Position numbers and translations under genes: made by a program
Part shown: in pieces, positions 59,760 to 64,000 of the stretch
Layout of the letters: each line of letters starts with the position of its first letter
Position numbering within the stretch: position 1 is the first letter of the stretch
NCBI GenBank assembly: GCA_003586115.2
Contig: QVOM02000034.1
Coordinates: 135,329,598 to 135,393,597, forward strand
Length of the DNA stretch: 64,000 nt
Direction of reading: 5' to 3'
DNA from: Salvator merianae
Taxonomy: Eukaryota > Chordata > Lepidosauria > Squamata > Teiidae
The notes under the pieces: generated by a model
Told to the model about the DNA's origin: nothing
Seen by the model: the letters and a program-made list of their open reading frames with translations, nothing else
The model's database searches: none

Positions 59760-59915
59760 CTTTGTTTTATATTTTATGTGTATTGTTGCATTTTTTGTTT
59801 AACTTAATAATATATTATTTTGTATTCCTTGTATTGCATTTCCTGTTTCTTGATGTAAATCCCCAAGAGCAGTTTTCTTTGGAAAAGTGGTATATAACTA
59901 CATTGATAAATGTGC
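59760..59915 (+). mobile_element. LINE 3' end fragment
   Basis: 'gatgtaaatccccaagagca' then 'aaaagtggtatataacta' has the layout of CR1/L2-type LINE ends. Confidence 0.5.
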
Positions 59916-60559
59916 AGTTAACTTTTCTTGCCACTTGGAAGAATGTACAGCCCAGGCACACTCTATCTTCACTCTCTCAAGACTCTCATAATCTTTCTTG
60001 ATCACACCATGGAATTTACTTGGGTATTCTTGTGACTACTGTAGGCAGCATTTACTTGCTTATGGCAAACAGACTTCATTATTTTATTGTGTTGAAATTC
60101 TAGCTTGATTGGAAAGGAGGAGAGAAAGTTCTAGTGGATGAAGGAATCAATCCTTCCTCTCAGGCTCTCTGCAAATTCCACCTGTTCTTTCACTGCTCTT
60201 GACAACAGAGATCTGAAGACCTGCATCTTTCAGCCATAGCAAAAGAAGTTTTGTTGCTTCCAAGCTAACAAGATCACACCAGTGTAATGACCCCTGAACT
60301 AATTTAGTATGTTTTTTTTCCCCTGTTAATTCCACTAGAGAGAGAAAATAGGTAGCCTTTAAGTGATGTGTGCTAAATAATTCCAAGTTCCTCTAACAGT
60401 ATATGGATCTATGGACAGCCTATATGATTATTACAGTAAATCCAAAGATTCAGTGGTTTTCAGATCCAGAATTTTGGTATATTGCCTGTTCTGCTGGAGG
60501 TGGCAGTCGCTCTAATAAAATGGCTTCTTCATCAGTGCTTCTTGATGCTGATTGATCAT

Positions 60560-60930
60560 GGATGCTTCACTTGTGAGATAATATGCTTGCGTGATCTCAG
60601 TTGTATACACACTGCACTGGCTGCCAGAAAGTGACTGAGTTAATTGAAAGGTGTTACAACTAATGTATAAAGCTATAAACACTTCAAGACGTCTTATTTG
60701 TGAGACTGTTTATAGTACTGGCATCTTTATGCTTTAATATCAAGTAAGGAGAGTTGGTTGGTGATCCCTTACCATATCACGGCAGGCAAAGAAGGAGTAA
60801 AAATCAGAGTCTTCTGTGTGGTGGCACCCAAACTGCATAATTCCTTGTTAATGAAGGTCAGACAGTTCATTGGGAACGTACAAAGACTCATAGACTTGAA
60901 CTTTAGATTTGTTAAATAAATGATGATGAT
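60560..60930 (+). mobile_element. CR1/L2-type LINE fragment, ORF C-terminus
   Basis: Disrupted + strand coding: 'ctgcactggctgccag' (LHWLP-like), then CVVAPKLHNSLLMKVRQF near 60820-60870, matching the 'F.V.AP.LWNSLP..LR' C-terminal motif of CR1/L2 proteins. Stops and frameshifts are present. Confidence 0.65.
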
Positions 60931-61279
60931 ATATCATTCTTTGTATTGACAATTTTAAATTGTATAAATCTTGACCTTAGTTGGAATAACACATTCTCAG
61001 CCTCAGCTACATGACATTGAACAATAATGCCAGATGTGATATCTGGGTATCCAAGCCTAATTGGGTCCTGTTCATTTGAAATTTGAATTGTGCTATTTGT
61101 CATGTGCTTGAGCTAATTCTAATACTGTTCTGATTTGATGGAAGGATTGTTTTGTTCTCCATTTTTTCTTGAAAGTAGAGTAAAGGTTTTGGAACACATG
61201 TAATATGAAGACTTGAGAAATCATAATTAATCCTTCCTACATCATTGTTGGCTTAATGTGTATTCTAATTAGATTTCTT

Positions 61280-61665
61280 TTAATTTTCTTTTTATTTAAT
61301 TAATTTGCATTTTTGTCCCATCCTATATCTGAAGGTCTCAGGGCAGGTTGCAATCATAAAAACAAAACATAAAGTGAACATACTAAAAACAATCACAATG
61401 TCTGAAAGCAGGGTGCGAAAATTGTTTCCTCAGTCAAAGGCCAGGGTAAATAGGTGCCCCTTCACTAATCTCCTGAATGAAGGTGCCTGGCACACCTCAG
61501 GAGGGAGGCTATTCGATGGTCTAGGGGTTACCACTGAGAAGGCCTTATCTTGGGTCCCCATCCCTTTAACTACTGAAGGTAATGGTAGAACAGGAGGGTC
61601 TCCTCTGCAGATATTAAGACACGGGCAGGTTGATATGGGAGAAGGTGTTCCTTTATAGAGTCTTG
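61280..61665 (-). mobile_element. CR1/L2-type LINE 3' end, minus strand
   Basis: 'gcatttttgtcccatcctat', 'ctcagggcaggttgcaatca', 'ggaggctattcgatggtcta' and 'ccactgagaaggcc' parallel the copies at 4745, 51395 and 51790. Confidence 0.7.
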
Positions 61666-61924
61666 CCCAAAATCAGTATGAAGAACAAGCTTTTTGCTGC
61701 AACCTGGAGAAGAATGAATGATATCTTCATTTTGCTCAACACTACCAAAATAAGAGATGCAGTTATTATTAGTGGCCAAGATGGAAAAACTATGTTTCAT
61801 TATAGGAAATTCTAGAAATAAGATCTTCAATAATTCTCAGAGAATCAATCAGCGTTCTCTTCTTCCTCACAGTCTACCCTTGTTTATTTCTTTGCTTTCT
61901 AACCCCCTTCCAAATTAAAAAGTG

Positions 61925-62080
61925 TATTCTTATTTATTTGTTTATTTAAAATAAAAAGGGCATAGCTGCTTGTGATATGACAACTGAAAATGGGGCCTGG
62001 ATTTGTAATATTTTGTCTGTTTGACCTGCCTGGATCTCAGGGTCACCACAAAATAAATAAACATTCAGATATTGTATATA
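61925..62080 (-). repeat. Possible LINE tail fragment
   Basis: (TTTA)n-like start, then 'cctggatctcagggtcacca', loosely similar to the tails above. Confidence 0.3.
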
Positions 62081-62362
62081 AGTCCAAAACACAGATTAAA
62101 AACCCACCTTGTTTCATTTTAGAGGGGCTGTTATTTCACATTTTCCCTGGCTGAATTTGTATTATTGAATATTTGCTGTCCAAAGATATACTCCAAACAT
62201 GCAGTTGCAAAAACACTTAACCTGGTTAATGAACTCATTGTATTTCAAACATCCCTTTCTTTTAAACTTGAATGATTTTATTACAGACCAGATTTCAGTG
62301 GAAGAATGTGCTAAATGTACATTTGAGTTCTCTTCTTTGGTCCAGAAATATAAACTAAGTTA

Positions 62363-62489
62363 GGCCTTTTCTGCACTGGCCCTTATTCTTGATTATATCC
62401 CAGAATAAGGGCTTGCTGTGTGCATTCTAGTGCAGACAACAGCAGTCCCCAAGATATAATCTGGAATAAGGATCAATGCAGAAAAGGCC
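62363..62489. mobile_element. Foldback MITE (family B)
   Basis: 127 bp: ggccttttctgcactggccc at the left, 'caatgcagaaaaggcc' at the right. Internal 'gattatatcccagaataagg' pairs with 'agatataatctggaataagg' in inverted sense. Flanks TTA and TAG. Confidence 0.7.
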
Positions 62490-63551
62490 TAGTTTGAGTT
62501 CTAGGACTACTAGGTGGAAAGCAAATCAGTAAATTCAGCTTGAGATGGAGCCCTATTCAGGTATAGGCTTGCCTACTTCAGCCCTGTTCAGCTTCCCATT
62601 ATCCTCAAGTACCAAACACAGCTGCATTAATAACCGGCACAGCTGCTGTTCCTATTGCTTTCTTGGGATCAGAAGTCATGAATGTTGCAAGGGCAACCCA
62701 ATTGTCAGCTGATTGTCAGATTCTCGGCGGGTATTAGGTGGTTAGGAAAGTGGTCCATCACCCAGTTAATGAAAGAAAAAAAATGTGCAGTGAATGAGAG
62801 GGTTTTAATGTGATTGTCAGGAAATCCACATTCCCTTCCCTTCAGTGCATGTCCCTGTGTGGCCTTTATGTCCAGATGGCACCTATCTTAAATTGATTAA
62901 AGAACTCAAATGTGAAATTGCCAGTCTCTTAAAAGAAGGAAACGTGTTGCTAAGCTTAACTCTTTACTGAAAGGATAGAAGAGGGGTGATATAATTCCAT
63001 TTTTTAAATAAGCACCTGATTTGAGGTGAATTGTAAGCCTGTTCCTGGGAAGATGGAAGACAGATCTAAAAATAAATAATTTCTAAGTGTTTTAAAGAGG
63101 ATATCTTCCTGAAAATCATCCACATGGACCCTACATAAGTCAGCCTAGTCTAGCATGTCCTTTCACAGTGTCAGTAAGCATGTGGAAGGGGTAATTCAGA
63201 TGTCTTTTAGAGAACTTTGATGAAGTCTTTCTTCAAAGCAAACCTAGCAGCTGTGGGGTAAAAGGACAGAACCTTGGCTGGACGAGGAGCTGGTTAAATA
63301 ACAGGAAGCAGAATGTGGAGTAAATAGTCTCTTTTAAAACAGAGCACTGTCACTAGCAGATGGCTCTTTTAAGCATGTTTATAAGTGATCTAAAATCTGT
63401 GATGATCAATAAAATGTCCAGGTATACCCATGATGCCAGATTGCTGAGTGGAAAGACAAACAAAGGGTTCTGACGACTTCTAACAGGCTTTATCTAAATG
63501 AGTTGAATGTTTATCACAAGGGCAACTGAAATTCAGTTGAAGTAATTACAT

Positions 63552-63552
63552 G

Positions 63553-63581
<29 letters not shown>
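63552..63581. repeat. (CA)n microsatellite
   Basis: About 15 CA dinucleotides without interruption. Confidence 0.97.
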
Positions 63582-63583
<2 letters not shown>

Positions 63584-64000
63584 AGAGGATCTGAGTTGGG
63601 GGTGACTGACCAAAAAAGGGATCTTGAGATCATGGTGGATGGCTTGATGAAAAAGTTAACCCAGCTTTGAATTCTGTTTTAGAGATAATTCAGAAAGGGA
63701 ATAAGGGTAAAACCAGGCTATTGCAATGTCTTTGTGTAAATGTGGGTCAACCATACTTGGAAGGAGTTGTACAGTTTTGGTGACGGCATGTGGAAAAGGC
63801 TGAAATAGAAGAAGAGGGCAGAAAAAATTCAAAGTGGATAGGTCCATCAGTGGCTGCTACTCATAACTGCTGTGTCTTACCCAAGGTTGCTAAGCTGACA
63901 TGTCTGCGAAGAACAGATGCTGGGATCAATGCTGCCATCAGGATTTTCCAGGCTCACTTTGCTATAAGTACTTTGGACCCTTTGCTCCATTTGCAGAATT

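Larger units (their letters stand above)
26688..64000 (+). other. Probable long intron (host of the repeats listed below)
   Basis: I found no exon after 26687 that combines a good acceptor, open frame, donor and family similarity. If exons 1 and 2 are right, the remaining 37 kb is intronic or extends past unrecognised short exons. Stretches not listed separately (26.7-27.6, 32.8-35.0, 36.1-37.6, 40.2-41.7, 41.9-44.2, 45.1-47.2, 54.4-59.4 and 62.5-63.5 kb) hold AT-rich sequence in which I see no gene or named repeat. Confidence 0.4.

Noticed and set aside
1..64000. CRISPR arrays, operons, prophage or other prokaryotic systems
   Set aside because: No regularly spaced direct repeats, no dense coding; composition and repeats are those of a vertebrate nuclear genome.

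Overview
This is a vertebrate nuclear window, most likely from a lizard or other squamate reptile. It is AT-rich with dispersed microsatellites and no bacterial-style gene packing. It mixes L1 LINE fragments, CR1/L2-type LINE fragments, a DIRS-type tyrosine-recombinase retroelement, tRNA-headed SINEs and several families of short foldback DNA transposons (MITEs). That mixture is the basis for the squamate call; it is an inference, not a database match.

Only one locus looks like a host gene. At about 25.8-26.5 kb, on the + strand, there is a CpG island with an upstream CCAAT box and a first coding exon (26286-26457) ending in a consensus donor. A plausible 44-nt second exon follows at 26644-26687, in matching phase and with a good acceptor and donor. 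I do not recognise the protein. I found no convincing later exon, so 26.7-64 kb is best read as a long intron of this gene (inference), filled with repeats. No ribosomal RNA, true tRNA or other RNA gene is supported.

Left part (1-25.8 kb): mostly anonymous sequence with a run of one MITE family (1711, 4230, 10707, 12186, 14142, 21708). Its members have GGGCC... ends, and the best two are flanked by TTA duplications as expected for PIF/Harbinger. The region also holds L1 fragments on the minus strand (6.9 and 16.2 kb), a 36-bp-arm perfect hairpin (13.3 kb), a minisatellite (3.5 kb) and a CpG-rich ~1.07-kb element with imperfect terminal inverted repeats and a 48-bp tandem duplication (20.3-21.4 kb).

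Right part (26.7-64 kb): more MITEs (28.9, 44.5 kb) and a second foldback family (29.9, 30.7, 44.9, 62.4 kb). There is a CR1/L2 LINE broken by a minus-strand L1 (31-32.8 kb), a DIRS-like recombinase relic (35.0-36.1 kb), an L1 relic (37.6-39.1 kb), a TIR-bounded element carrying a DIRS-like piece (39.3-39.9 kb), a CR1/L2 reverse transcriptase relic (51.8-52.9 kb) and a striking GC-rich 202-bp foldback (48.3 kb).

The most unusual single observation is a 69-bp block at 48949-49017 that reappears, perfectly and inverted, 1.4 kb away at 50389-50457. The second copy splits a SINE and has a 6-bp direct repeat at its edges. It looks like a recent template-switch insertion, or else an assembly artefact. 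I saw nothing that amounts to a new multi-gene biological system.
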